Assembly (NCBI GenBank): GCA_030606215.1
Contig: JAUWGW010000032.1
Span: 1-10,307, forward strand
Length of the DNA stretch: 10,307 nucleotides
Reading direction: 5' to 3'
Source of the DNA: a bacterium
Lineage (GTDB): Bacteria; NPL-UPA2; JAUVJM01
Each line of letters begins with the position of its first letter. The first letter of the stretch is position 1. This document shows positions 1 to 7,472 of the stretch, in pieces. The notes beneath the pieces were generated by a model. That model was not told the DNA's origin, made no database searches, and worked only from the letters and a program-made list of their open reading frames with translations. Made by a program: the position numbers and the translations under genes.

Positions 1-68
1 AATCATAGTGATGACAGCAGGATAAAACAAGGATGGTAGGAGTGTATCTACTTCAATCAGTCTATAAA

Positions 69-140
69 CCTACCCCTCTCTTTCAGGTTCGATGAATCGA
101 ACCGCTACAGTTCGTCCCCACCCGTAACTGAGGGGTTACG
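69..140. repeat. Cluster of short inverted repeats downstream of the DUF4416 gene
   Basis: This non-coding stretch holds several perfect small palindromes. GGTTCGAT at 86-93 pairs with ATCGAACC at 96-103. CGTAAC at 123-128 pairs with GTTACG at 135-140. ACCCCTC at 72-78 can also pair with GAGGGGT at 130-136, which is mutually exclusive with the CGTAAC/GTTACG stem. It lies just past the end of the seven-gene cluster, so it could form a transcript-end structure or be a small palindromic interspersed repeat. No T-run follows a stem on the minus strand, so a classical Rho-independent terminator is not supported. Bases 1-68 show only a weak 6-bp GGTAGG/CCTACC pair (35-40 with 69-74) and no gene. 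Confidence 0.5.
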
Positions 141-146
141 CTTGCT

Positions 147-167
147 GCTGACAGCTGATAGCTCATC
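147..167. repeat. Short heptanucleotide repeat (GCTGATA type) at the end of the DUF4416 gene
   Basis: Three consecutive 7-bp units are visible: GCTGACA, GCTGATA and a degenerate GCTCATC. The last unit overlaps the stop codon of the DUF4416 gene. The unit matches the one that builds the inverted repeat in the 23S-5S spacer near 9802-9832, so the two are probably members of one interspersed repeat family in this genome. Confidence 0.55.
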
Positions 168-681
168 ATATCCTGACCTGTTCTTCAAGGAAAAGAGTGC
201 GGATTTTGTTGAAGATTTCAATATATTCTTTGCTCCTATAATCAGGATATGTCCATGGCCAGACTTGAAAACTACCATTTCTGAAATGAAGTATTACCTC
301 CGCATAGATTCCATCCTTCAGGTAGACCCTGTGGTCATAATTCTTCGTAGTCGCAAGAACAAGTTTTGCACCACTGACATATCCCGGGTCAAGATTAATT
401 CTTCGGGCTCCTGTGGGAGAAGAAAACTGTTTTTCAACTCCACAAGTAAAGGTTTTTATCTCTGCAATACCCCCTGCATCTATTAAACCCTTGAAAGAAA
501 TGAACTTTCTAAGGATTCCCTGTCCCATCTCTTTATCATAATATTTTGTATGCGTGAATGGAATAAGTTTGCTTGAAAAATCAACCGCCCCAAAACGCTG
601 CCCAAGAACTTTTTCTGCCTCTGCAAACAATTCTTCCACCGGCGAAAGCATACCAACAATTAATTTCACACGCATCTTCAT
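166..681 (-). CDS. DUF4416 family protein
   Basis: A 171-residue protein of the DUF4416 family, whose function is unknown. Recognisable family blocks are the N-terminal KLIVGML strand, PFTHTKYYDKEMG near residues 41-53, RRINLDPGYVSGAKLVLAT near 93-111, the HRVYLKDGIYAEV block near 117-129 and WTYPDYR near 143-149. Length is typical for the family. No signal peptide or membrane segment is visible, so it is probably cytoplasmic. Its first ATG overlaps the stop of the alkyltransferase gene as ATGA. The second ATG, two codons later at 675, has AAGGA five bases upstream and may be the true start. It is the last gene of the overlapping cluster. Conserved polar and aromatic residues suggest an enzyme or ligand binder, but nothing in the sequence identifies the reaction. 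Confidence 0.9.
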   Translation of the reverse strand: MKMRVKLIVGMLSPVEELFAEAEKVLGQRFGAVDFSSKLIPFTHTKYYDKEMGQGILRKFISFKGLIDAGGIAEIKTFTCGVEKQFSSPTGARRINLDPGYVSGAKLVLATTKNYDHRVYLKDGIYAEVILHFRNGSFQVWPWTYPDYRSKEYIEIFNKIRTLFLEEQVRI

Positions 682-1001
682 CCTTCTTCTATCATGAGGA
701 GTTTCTTCTTAAGAAAAGTCCTTCCAGCAAATCCGCCGATACTACCGTCGCTTTTTATAACCCGATGGCACGGGATAATGATTGGCAGAGGATTTTTTGA
801 AAGAGCCTGCCCTACTGCTCTCGCAAACTGTCTCCCTCCTATCTTCTCTGCCACCCACAAATAGCTTCTTGTCTTGCCATAGGGAATAGTTCTCACGATT
901 TTTAATACCTTGACTGCAAAAGGAGAAAGGGCGCGCAAATCAACCGGATAGTCAAAACAGATTCTTTCGCCACTAAAATAAGTAATTAAATCCTTCTTCA
1001 T
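678..1001 (-). CDS. ogt: Short methylated-DNA--protein-cysteine methyltransferase (O6-alkylguanine repair)
   Basis: A single-use suicide enzyme that transfers an alkyl group from O6-alkylguanine in DNA to its own cysteine. The active site PCHRVI is intact, with the acceptor Cys at residue 78, so this is not an alkyltransferase-like protein in which that Cys is replaced. The DNA-binding part is clear: PYGKTRSY near 40-47, RAVGQAL near 61-67 with the probable arginine finger R61, then NPLPIIIPCHRVI and GGFAG. At 107 residues it holds essentially the C-terminal catalytic domain; the N-terminal RNase H-like domain of the usual 160-180-residue enzymes is missing. Start and stop overlap the flanking genes as ATGA, implying translational coupling to the UvrC-like nuclease upstream. 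The symbol is by family; ada-type or atl-type naming is less apt. Confidence 0.93.
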   Translation of the reverse strand: MKKDLITYFSGERICFDYPVDLRALSPFAVKVLKIVRTIPYGKTRSYLWVAEKIGGRQFARAVGQALSKNPLPIIIPCHRVIKSDGSIGGFAGRTFLKKKLLMIEEG

Positions 1002-1732
1002 ACACCTGATGAAACCATCTTCTGTTCCTCAAAAATTTTCCTCAACGCAGATACCCTATCACGAATAATTGCTGCCCTCTCAAAATGAAGTGCGTCACTT
1101 TCCCTTTTCATCTGATGCCGCAACTCTGCTGTCAATTTCTCAGCTCTCCCCTCAAGGAAAAGGCGGGCTGAGTGAACAAGTTCACCATATTCCTTCTCAG
1201 TTATTTTCCCAATGCACGGACCTATACATTGTCCCAGCTCGTAGTAGAGACAGGGGCGCGAAGGTGGTTTAATCTCCTTCCTACAACTCCTCAACATGAA
1301 TAGCTTCTTCATCAGTTTAATGGTTTTTCTTACTGCGCCAGCGCTGGTATAAGGTCCATAATACTTTGAGCCATCAATTTTTAATGTTCTTGTAATGGAA
1401 ATGGATGGGAAAGCACCAGCACTTATCTTGATAAAGGGGTACTTTTTGTCATCGCGCAGGCGGACATTGTAGCGCGGATGATGTTTTTTAATCAAATTGC
1501 ATTCTAAAATAAGAGCCTCAGCCTGCGAATCAGTAACAATATATTCAATATCCTTAACTGAATTTAGCAGCGCTATTATTTTCGGATTTGAAGTGGAACT
1601 GAAATAACTCTTCACCCTTTTCCTGATAGAGAGAGCTTTCCCGATATACATTATATCGCCGCTTCCATCCTTCATAAGATAAACGCCTGGACTATCGGGA
1701 AGATGCTTAAGTTTTTCCCGCAGTTCCTTCAT
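998..1732 (-). CDS. Half-length UvrC-like GIY-YIG nuclease with UVR motif
   Basis: Matches the N-terminal half of UvrC, the excinuclease subunit that makes incisions in nucleotide excision repair. The GIY-YIG domain (about residues 11-95) keeps the expected catalytic residues: GVY with Y18, YIG with Y29, K32, R39, E77 and N89. Four cysteines at 150, 161, 169 and 173 match the Fe-S cluster ligands described for UvrC. A UVR motif follows (about 205-238, LHFERAAIIRDRV), the region used to contact UvrB. The protein ends at residue 244, right after this motif, so the RNase H-like 5' nuclease domain and the helix-hairpin-helix pair of full UvrC (about 600 residues) are absent. The following DNA is the alkyltransferase gene in another frame, so this is not a simple frameshift. 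It resembles Cho-type proteins in having only the GIY-YIG half. It overlaps murJ and the alkyltransferase gene, both as ATGA. Confidence 0.9.
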   Translation of the reverse strand: MKELREKLKHLPDSPGVYLMKDGSGDIMYIGKALSIRKRVKSYFSSTSNPKIIALLNSVKDIEYIVTDSQAEALILECNLIKKHHPRYNVRLRDDKKYPFIKISAGAFPSISITRTLKIDGSKYYGPYTSAGAVRKTIKLMKKLFMLRSCRKEIKPPSRPCLYYELGQCIGPCIGKITEKEYGELVHSARLFLEGRAEKLTAELRHQMKRESDALHFERAAIIRDRVSALRKIFEEQKMVSSGV

Positions 1733-3285
1733 GACTTTAAAAAGGCCTTTTTCAGAATCTTTAATTCATCAACCTTGAACAGTAAGCACATGATGATAAA
1801 ACTTCCTGTGCCTGCGAGAAGTAAAATGGAAAGGTGAGCCAGTTCTTTCAGTGAAGAATCAGCCTGTGGAAGATTTCTCATTATAGCCCAGAGAAAAAAA
1901 CCCATAATGACAGAAGCTGTTAGAATCCTGAGACATGAAAACATAATTTTCTTGCCTTCAAAACTACCTATGCGTTTACGAAGGAAGTGTGAAAGAAGAC
2001 AGAAGTTTATTATAGAAGAAATGGAAGTGGCAAGAGCAAGCCCTCCTATCCTGAGCGGCCACATCAGAGTTAGGTTGAGTATGATGTTGGTTACCATTGC
2101 GAGACTTGCAACTTTCACCGGTGTTTTCATATCCTGAAGTGAATAGAAACTCCTGCTCAGTATATGCACCCCTGCATATGCGAAAAGACCCACACAATAA
2201 TAGAGAAGCGCAATAGAGGTAATCTCCGTTGAATAAGGACCAAATTCATTTCTTTCAAAAAGAATAGAGATTATTGGTTTCCTGAGAATAATCAACCCAG
2301 TTGCAGAAGGAATCATCAAGAAGAAAACTGTGCGAAGTCCGAAAGATACAGTCTCACCCAGAGTGCGCAAATCATTTTTTGAGGAAGAAACTGCCATCTT
2401 AGGGAAAATTGCCGTCGCCATCGCAAGCCCAAATATAGCAAGCGGAAATTGCATGAGACGGTTTGCATACCAGAGAGCCGCAATTGCTCCCTTTCCAACT
2501 ATTGATTCAAATGAGGCACATATCCCATCTACAAATATGTTTATCTGATAAATCCCAACCCCAAGAGTAGCTGGCAGCATAAGCAGGGCTATTTTCTTAA
2601 CCAGTGGATGATAAAGAATAAATTTTCTCCCAATAGGCATTCCCTTCTTAATAGCTGTAATCACCTGAATCCCAAGCTGTCCCACACCGCCAATTATGAC
2701 AGCAATCGCAAGACCGATAACCGGCTCATCTACCTTCCTTATAAAGAAAACGAGAAAAGTAAGCATGGATACATTCAGAATGATTGGAGCAAGTGCAGGA
2801 GCAGCGAAATGATGTAGTGAATTAAGGATTCCCATCATAAGAGCCGCTAAAGCAATAAAAAAAAGATATGGGAACATTATTCTGAGAAGTCTTGAGGTAA
2901 GTTCAATTTTTCCAGGGGTGTCGGCGAAACCCGGAACAATTATTCTGGTAATTAGAGGAGAGAAAATTACTCCCACAAGAACTATTCCTGCGAGCACAAT
3001 GGCAAGACTATTGAATACAGAAATCGCCAGCTTCCATGCCTCATCTTTCCCTTTCCTGGAAAGTTCGTCGGTGAAGACAGGGATAAAACTCGCACTCAGC
3101 GCCCCTTCACCAAAAAGTCTGCGCATGAGATTTGGAATACGGAAAGCCGCAAAGAAAGTCTGTGCAAAAATCCCTGTGCCAAAAAAGTTTGCAATAAGAA
3201 CATCTCTTAAGAATCCAAGTATACGACTTCCAAGTGTTGCTATACCTATTCCTGTTGCACTCCTTGCAATTTTTACACCTTCCAT
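1729..3285 (-). CDS. murJ: Lipid II flippase MurJ (MviN family)
   Basis: A polytopic inner membrane protein of the MOP/MviN family that flips the peptidoglycan precursor lipid II to the periplasmic face. About 518 residues with many hydrophobic segments, matching the usual 14-helix core. The N-terminal family signature is clear: GSRILGFLRD near 20-29, then FAAFRIPNLMRRLFGEGALS near 46-65, followed by SFIPVF. These arginines lie in the conserved cavity region of MurJ. I prefer the ATG at 3285, which overlaps the transporter's stop as TGATG; a TTG one codon earlier (3288) is the alternative. No strong ribosome binding site is visible, so translation probably depends on coupling to the efflux gene upstream. 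Its 3' end overlaps the UvrC-like gene as ATGA. Location in an efflux/DNA-repair cluster, rather than with cell-wall genes, is unusual. Confidence 0.95.
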   Translation of the reverse strand: MEGVKIARSATGIGIATLGSRILGFLRDVLIANFFGTGIFAQTFFAAFRIPNLMRRLFGEGALSASFIPVFTDELSRKGKDEAWKLAISVFNSLAIVLAGIVLVGVIFSPLITRIIVPGFADTPGKIELTSRLLRIMFPYLFFIALAALMMGILNSLHHFAAPALAPIILNVSMLTFLVFFIRKVDEPVIGLAIAVIIGGVGQLGIQVITAIKKGMPIGRKFILYHPLVKKIALLMLPATLGVGIYQINIFVDGICASFESIVGKGAIAALWYANRLMQFPLAIFGLAMATAIFPKMAVSSSKNDLRTLGETVSFGLRTVFFLMIPSATGLIILRKPIISILFERNEFGPYSTEITSIALLYYCVGLFAYAGVHILSRSFYSLQDMKTPVKVASLAMVTNIILNLTLMWPLRIGGLALATSISSIINFCLLSHFLRKRIGSFEGKKIMFSCLRILTASVIMGFFLWAIMRNLPQADSSLKELAHLSILLLAGTGSFIIMCLLFKVDELKILKKAFLKS

Positions 3286-6200
3286 CAAATATGTAACCGT
3301 TTTTTCATCCTGCTGCTGAGATTATCTAAGACGCTGTAGACCACAGGCATGATTATCAAGGTAACTATGCTCCCAAAGAGGAGACCTCCCATCACCGCAA
3401 GAGCCAGAGGTCGCCGCATCTCCGCTCCTGAGCCTCCCATAAATACCATAGGGGCAACTCCTAAAATAGTGGTGCAGGTAGTCATCAGAATCGGACGGAA
3501 TCTGACATGGGCTGCTCTTATTATTGCAATCTCCTTCTCCATCCCCTCCTTCCTCAACCTATTTACATAATCAATGAGCACAATTCCGTTATTAACTACA
3601 ATCCCGGAAAGCATAATAATTCCGATGAGGGCGTTAACCGAGAGATTTATCCCGCTCAGGAACAGCGTCCACAGCACTCCAACTAAAGCAAACGGGATGG
3701 AGAACATAATGACAAATGGGTAGAGCAAAGATTCAAACTGAGCCGCCATGATCATATACACTAACAGTACAGCCAGGAGGAAAGCAATGCCAAGGCTTGC
3801 AAAGGATTCCATCATATCCTCGTATGAGCCGCCATACTCAATAAAATATCCTGAGGGCATCTTAAGTCCGGTTAACCTGTTTCTTATCTCTTCCATTATG
3901 TGCCCCAAATCTCTCCGCTCGCTGATATTGGCTAAAATACTGACCTTTCTCTTTTGATTCTCCCTGACAATCTCGCTCGGACCGGTAGTCTTGTCTATTT
4001 TTGCTATGTCACCTAACTGCACTTCTATGCCCTTTGGAGTGAGAATGGGAATCCTTTTTATGTCGGAGATAGAGAGACGGTCATCCTCTCTCAACCTCAC
4101 TCTGACATCAATCTCCTCCCCCTCTTCTTCAAATCTGGTAGCAATCTTTCCTGCTATAGCCGCCTCTAAAACTGATGCCATCTCCCCTATGCCCAATCCA
4201 TACTGAGCAGACTTTTCCCGGTCAAACTTAATCTGCATCTCCGGACTACCATAGGTAAAGGTTTCTTCTACATCCCTTAACCCTTCTATTCCTTCTATTC
4301 TCTTCCTCGCCTTCTTAGACAACCCGGTTAGAATAGGAAGATGCTTCCCATAAATTTTTACCTCTACAGGTTTGCCTTCCCCACCTCCCATAGACATAGT
4401 CTGCAGATTTGTGAAATCAGCTTTCTCTATCTGGGGGAAAATGGAAATCTCCTCCCGAATTTCTTCTATTACCTCCGGAGTAGTTCTCCTCCGCTCACCC
4501 GCTTCTACTAATCTCACAATGACCATTGCTTCATGTGAAGCTAAAGTCTCCTGACCTGAACCGCCTCCCGCTACCCCCACCACAACTTGCTCACTCTCTA
4601 ATTCTGGAAGCGAAACCAGAATTTTCTCTATCTCCTTAACCACCTCATTGGTTTCCTCTAACTTTGTCCCCTCCGGAAGAGCAATCCCAATCATAAACAT
4701 CCGGTCATTTGCAGTAGGCATAAATTCCTTCCCTATGGGAAAAATCAAAAGAAGGCTCAAACCAAATAGGATGATAGCAGCCATAATCGTCTTTCCGGGA
4801 TGGGTAATGGCCCAGGAAAGTATTTCCTTATACTTGTCCCTCATTTTCCAGGGCTTCTCCTCCTCCCTTCTATATATGGCTACTCTTAATATCTTCGAAG
4901 CCATCATTGGAACCAGAGTTAAAGCAAAAAACAGGGAAGCAAGTAGAGAATAGCTGACCGTAAGAGCAAGCTCTCTAAATATTCTCGCCGCAATCCCGGT
5001 TGTAAAAGCAATGGGGACAAATACTCCAATGGTAGTAAATGTAGAAGCAATTATGGGCGCTGCTACCTCACTGGCTCCTTTCCGAGCCGCTTCCATTCGG
5101 GATTCCTTTTCCTCCTGCATCCGTCTGAAAACGTTCTCTAAAACTACAATAGAGTTATCTAAAAGCATTCCAATAGCTAAGGCTAACCCGCCTAAGGACA
5201 TCATGTTCAAAGTCATCTCGCTGAAATGAATAGGAATGAATGCGGCTAAAAGGGAGATGGGAATAGCCAGTCCAATAATAATTAGAGGGCGGATGTGTCT
5301 CAAGAAATAGAACAGGATAAAAATAGCTAAAATCCCTCCCCAGAGAGCATTATTTCCTAAATTTCCGATAGCCTTATTAATATACTCTGCCTGGTCAAAT
5401 CCAGTTCTTATTGTTACCCCTTCGGGTAGATGCCTCTCTATTTCTCCAATCTTCTGCCACGCTCTATTACATACCTGAACAGTATTTGTCCCTGCCTGTT
5501 TCATAAGCATTATTCCCACACTGGGCTCTAAATTTGTGCGGTTATAAACCCACTGCTCACCATAGGTATCATAAACCTTAGCCGCATTGCCTAAGTAAAT
5601 GGGAACTCCATTCCTCGTAGTTAAAATTATCTTTTCCAGTTCCTCTACTTTCTCAAACTTTCCCCTGGCCCGGATTAGATAATCCTTATATCCCTCTTTC
5701 AAATGTCCGGAGGTCGAATCAATATTTTCAGACGATAATTTCTGGATAACCTGAGCAATAGATATATTGTAGGCAGATAGCAATTCTCTATCCAGTGAGA
5801 CCAGAATCTCCCGCTCTGCGCCGGCGAAGATTACTACCCAGGCCACACCCTCCACCGATTCCAACTGCTTCTCCATATAATCATCTGCTATCTCCTTCAA
5901 CTGGTGTGTATCCATGTCCTTGCCAGAGAGAGATAGGAACATGAGAGGCATATCTGCCGGGTTATACTTCATTATTATCGGTCTTTCACTGTCCTCGGGC
6001 AGACCCCAGAATCCGGTTCCTATCTCATCTAACTTTTCTCTTATGTCCTGGCAGGCTGAATCCATATCCGTCCCCCAATCAAACTCAACCCGGACGATGG
6101 AGACACCTCTCTTAGAAACGGAATAGATATTCTTCACTCCGTCCACGCGGTTTACCGAACTCTCAATAAGTCGTGTGACTGAAGCCTCAATCTCCTCTGG

Positions 6201-6365
6201 ACCTATCCCTTCATATTCAGTCATTACAGCGGCTACGGGAAATTCTAAATCAGGCAGCAAGTCTATAGGCAGGCGGGAAACAGATACTATTCCCAACACC
6301 ACAATAATCAGAATTAGCATTAGAGCAGTGACCGGTTTTCTCACCGAAAAATCAGTAATAAACAT
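3285..6365 (-). CDS. RND family multidrug efflux transporter, inner membrane subunit (AcrB/HAE1-like)
   Basis: A proton-driven pump protein of 1026 residues, the usual length. The layout is classical: TM1 near 12-30, a large periplasmic loop to about 335, TM2-6 to about 490, TM7 near 525-543, a second periplasmic loop to about 855, then TM8-12. Family marks include FSVRKPV at the N-terminus, FPVAAVMTEYEGIGPEEIE near 42-60 and MAAQFESLLYPFVIMFSIPF near 873-892. In TM4 the proton-relay motif reads GMLLDNSIVVLEN, so D403 is present but the second Asp of AcrB (DD) is N404. In TM10 the AcrB lysine is replaced by VVNNG (N925, N926), a pattern seen in HAE1-like subfamilies outside classical AcrB. 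Substrate cannot be told. The start ATG directly follows the stop of the membrane fusion gene; the stop overlaps the murJ start. Confidence 0.95.
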   Translation of the reverse strand: MFITDFSVRKPVTALMLILIIVVLGIVSVSRLPIDLLPDLEFPVAAVMTEYEGIGPEEIEASVTRLIESSVNRVDGVKNIYSVSKRGVSIVRVEFDWGTDMDSACQDIREKLDEIGTGFWGLPEDSERPIIMKYNPADMPLMFLSLSGKDMDTHQLKEIADDYMEKQLESVEGVAWVVIFAGAEREILVSLDRELLSAYNISIAQVIQKLSSENIDSTSGHLKEGYKDYLIRARGKFEKVEELEKIILTTRNGVPIYLGNAAKVYDTYGEQWVYNRTNLEPSVGIMLMKQAGTNTVQVCNRAWQKIGEIERHLPEGVTIRTGFDQAEYINKAIGNLGNNALWGGILAIFILFYFLRHIRPLIIIGLAIPISLLAAFIPIHFSEMTLNMMSLGGLALAIGMLLDNSIVVLENVFRRMQEEKESRMEAARKGASEVAAPIIASTFTTIGVFVPIAFTTGIAARIFRELALTVSYSLLASLFFALTLVPMMASKILRVAIYRREEEKPWKMRDKYKEILSWAITHPGKTIMAAIILFGLSLLLIFPIGKEFMPTANDRMFMIGIALPEGTKLEETNEVVKEIEKILVSLPELESEQVVVGVAGGGSGQETLASHEAMVIVRLVEAGERRRTTPEVIEEIREEISIFPQIEKADFTNLQTMSMGGGEGKPVEVKIYGKHLPILTGLSKKARKRIEGIEGLRDVEETFTYGSPEMQIKFDREKSAQYGLGIGEMASVLEAAIAGKIATRFEEEGEEIDVRVRLREDDRLSISDIKRIPILTPKGIEVQLGDIAKIDKTTGPSEIVRENQKRKVSILANISERRDLGHIMEEIRNRLTGLKMPSGYFIEYGGSYEDMMESFASLGIAFLLAVLLVYMIMAAQFESLLYPFVIMFSIPFALVGVLWTLFLSGINLSVNALIGIIMLSGIVVNNGIVLIDYVNRLRKEGMEKEIAIIRAAHVRFRPILMTTCTTILGVAPMVFMGGSGAEMRRPLALAVMGGLLFGSIVTLIIMPVVYSVLDNLSSRMKKRLHI

Positions 6366-7472
6366 TTACTTTATCCTCACTCTGTCACCGTTCTTCAGAC
6401 CATACGCTCCCTCTATAATGACCTTTTCTCTCTCTTTCAACCCGGATGCTATTTCCACCATCCCTCCATTCTCCACACCCGTTTTCACTTCCCTCAATCT
6501 GGCGATACCTTGCTCCATTATAAACAACCTTTTCTTTCCATCCTGGTAGATTACCGCCTTTATGGGAACAATCAAAACATTCTCATGCTTCTCAATAACT
6601 ATCTCTACCCGGGCAAACATTCCCGGTTTGAGGAGATGCTCCGGATTGATAATTTCTATTTCTATCGGGGCAGTTCTGCTTAGAAGGTCCAAGACAGGCG
6701 AAATATTGGATACCTTACCTATAAAAACTTTATTTGGATAGGCATCCACCTTAACCTTTGCCTCCTGCCCTATCTTTATGCCAACTATATCCCTCTCGTT
6801 AACATTGACCATAACCTTAATTGTATCCATATCTACAATAGTAACCAGAGGGGCATTCTTCGTCATTGAGGCATCTATAATCATCTCCCCTTCATCAATG
6901 AACTTCCTGGCAATCGTCCCCTTAATGGGCGCGTAAATTTTAGAATCGGCAAGGTGGAGTCTGGCTAAGCCTAAAGCGGCTTTCAGTTCCTTTGCCTGAG
7001 CCTGGGCGCTCCTATAAGCAGTGTCTGTATTATCCATTTTCTGTCGAGAAACTGCATCCTTTTCAAACAGGCTTTTTATCCGCTCATAATCCTTGCGAAG
7101 CTTCTTCACATTTATTTCCGCCGCTTCTAAAGATGCCTCTAACCTTTCTACCTGCAGGATTAGCTTTTCCTTCTCAATCTCAGCGATGAGCTCACCCTTT
7201 TTTACTTTATCTCCAATATCAACTGCAATTCTTTCTACCTTCCCACTCACCTTGGAATACACAGTAACCTCGTGCTGAGGCTCAATATCCCCGGTAAGAG
7301 AAAGTTTATCCTCAACAGTCCCCAGCCCTACTTCTGCTGCTCTTACCTGGACCTCCATCACTTCCCCTGCTTTTTCCTCTCCCATCTTTTTAGATTCAAT
7401 AGCTTTATACACTCTATATCCCACCCCGCCCAAAAGGACTAAAACCACTATCAATATAATTAATTTTCTCAT
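6366..7472 (-). CDS. RND efflux periplasmic adaptor (membrane fusion protein)
   Basis: Links the inner membrane RND pump to the outer membrane channel. The 368-residue protein has an N-terminal hydrophobic anchor (about 4-19) with no lipobox cysteine, so it is probably membrane-anchored rather than a lipoprotein. The split lipoyl domain is seen at about 65-99 (YSKVSGKVERI, then GDKVKKGELIAEIE) and 173-198 (DSKIYAPIKGTIARK). Between them lies an alpha-hairpin coiled coil, about 100-172. A beta-barrel domain (about 210-295, including LKPGMFARVEI) and a C-terminal membrane-proximal domain (VPIKAVIYQDGKKRLFI onward) follow. Its ATG overlaps the stop of the channel gene as ATGA, with GAGAGGG just upstream as ribosome binding site. 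It ends with TAA immediately before the transporter's ATG. Order channel-adaptor-pump gives a complete tripartite set. Confidence 0.95.
   Translation of the reverse strand: MRKLIILIVVLVLLGGVGYRVYKAIESKKMGEEKAGEVMEVQVRAAEVGLGTVEDKLSLTGDIEPQHEVTVYSKVSGKVERIAVDIGDKVKKGELIAEIEKEKLILQVERLEASLEAAEINVKKLRKDYERIKSLFEKDAVSRQKMDNTDTAYRSAQAQAKELKAALGLARLHLADSKIYAPIKGTIARKFIDEGEMIIDASMTKNAPLVTIVDMDTIKVMVNVNERDIVGIKIGQEAKVKVDAYPNKVFIGKVSNISPVLDLLSRTAPIEIEIINPEHLLKPGMFARVEIVIEKHENVLIVPIKAVIYQDGKKRLFIMEQGIARLREVKTGVENGGMVEIASGLKEREKVIIEGAYGLKNGDRVRIK

Noticed and set aside
84-108. GGTTCGA motif resembling a tRNA T-arm or a tRNA-derived attachment site
   Set aside because: It is part of a perfect palindrome, and no acceptor stem, anticodon arm or CCA end can be built around it.
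142-486. Plus-strand open frame of 114 codons across the DUF4416 gene
   Set aside because: It lies antisense to a gene with clear family motifs, and its protein shows no recognisable domain.
998-1060. Possible frameshift that cut off the C-terminal half of UvrC
   Set aside because: No UvrC C-terminal sequence (RNase H-like or helix-hairpin-helix) follows in any frame. The DNA is fully occupied by the overlapping alkyltransferase gene.
2918-3319. Plus-strand open frame of 133 codons opposite the start of murJ
   Set aside because: Antisense shadow of a conserved murJ N-terminus; the peptide is of low complexity (Ser, Ile, Pro, Lys) with no family signature.
6175-6549. Plus-strand open frame of 124 codons spanning the adaptor-pump junction
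   Set aside because: Antisense to two strongly supported efflux genes; no domain is visible.
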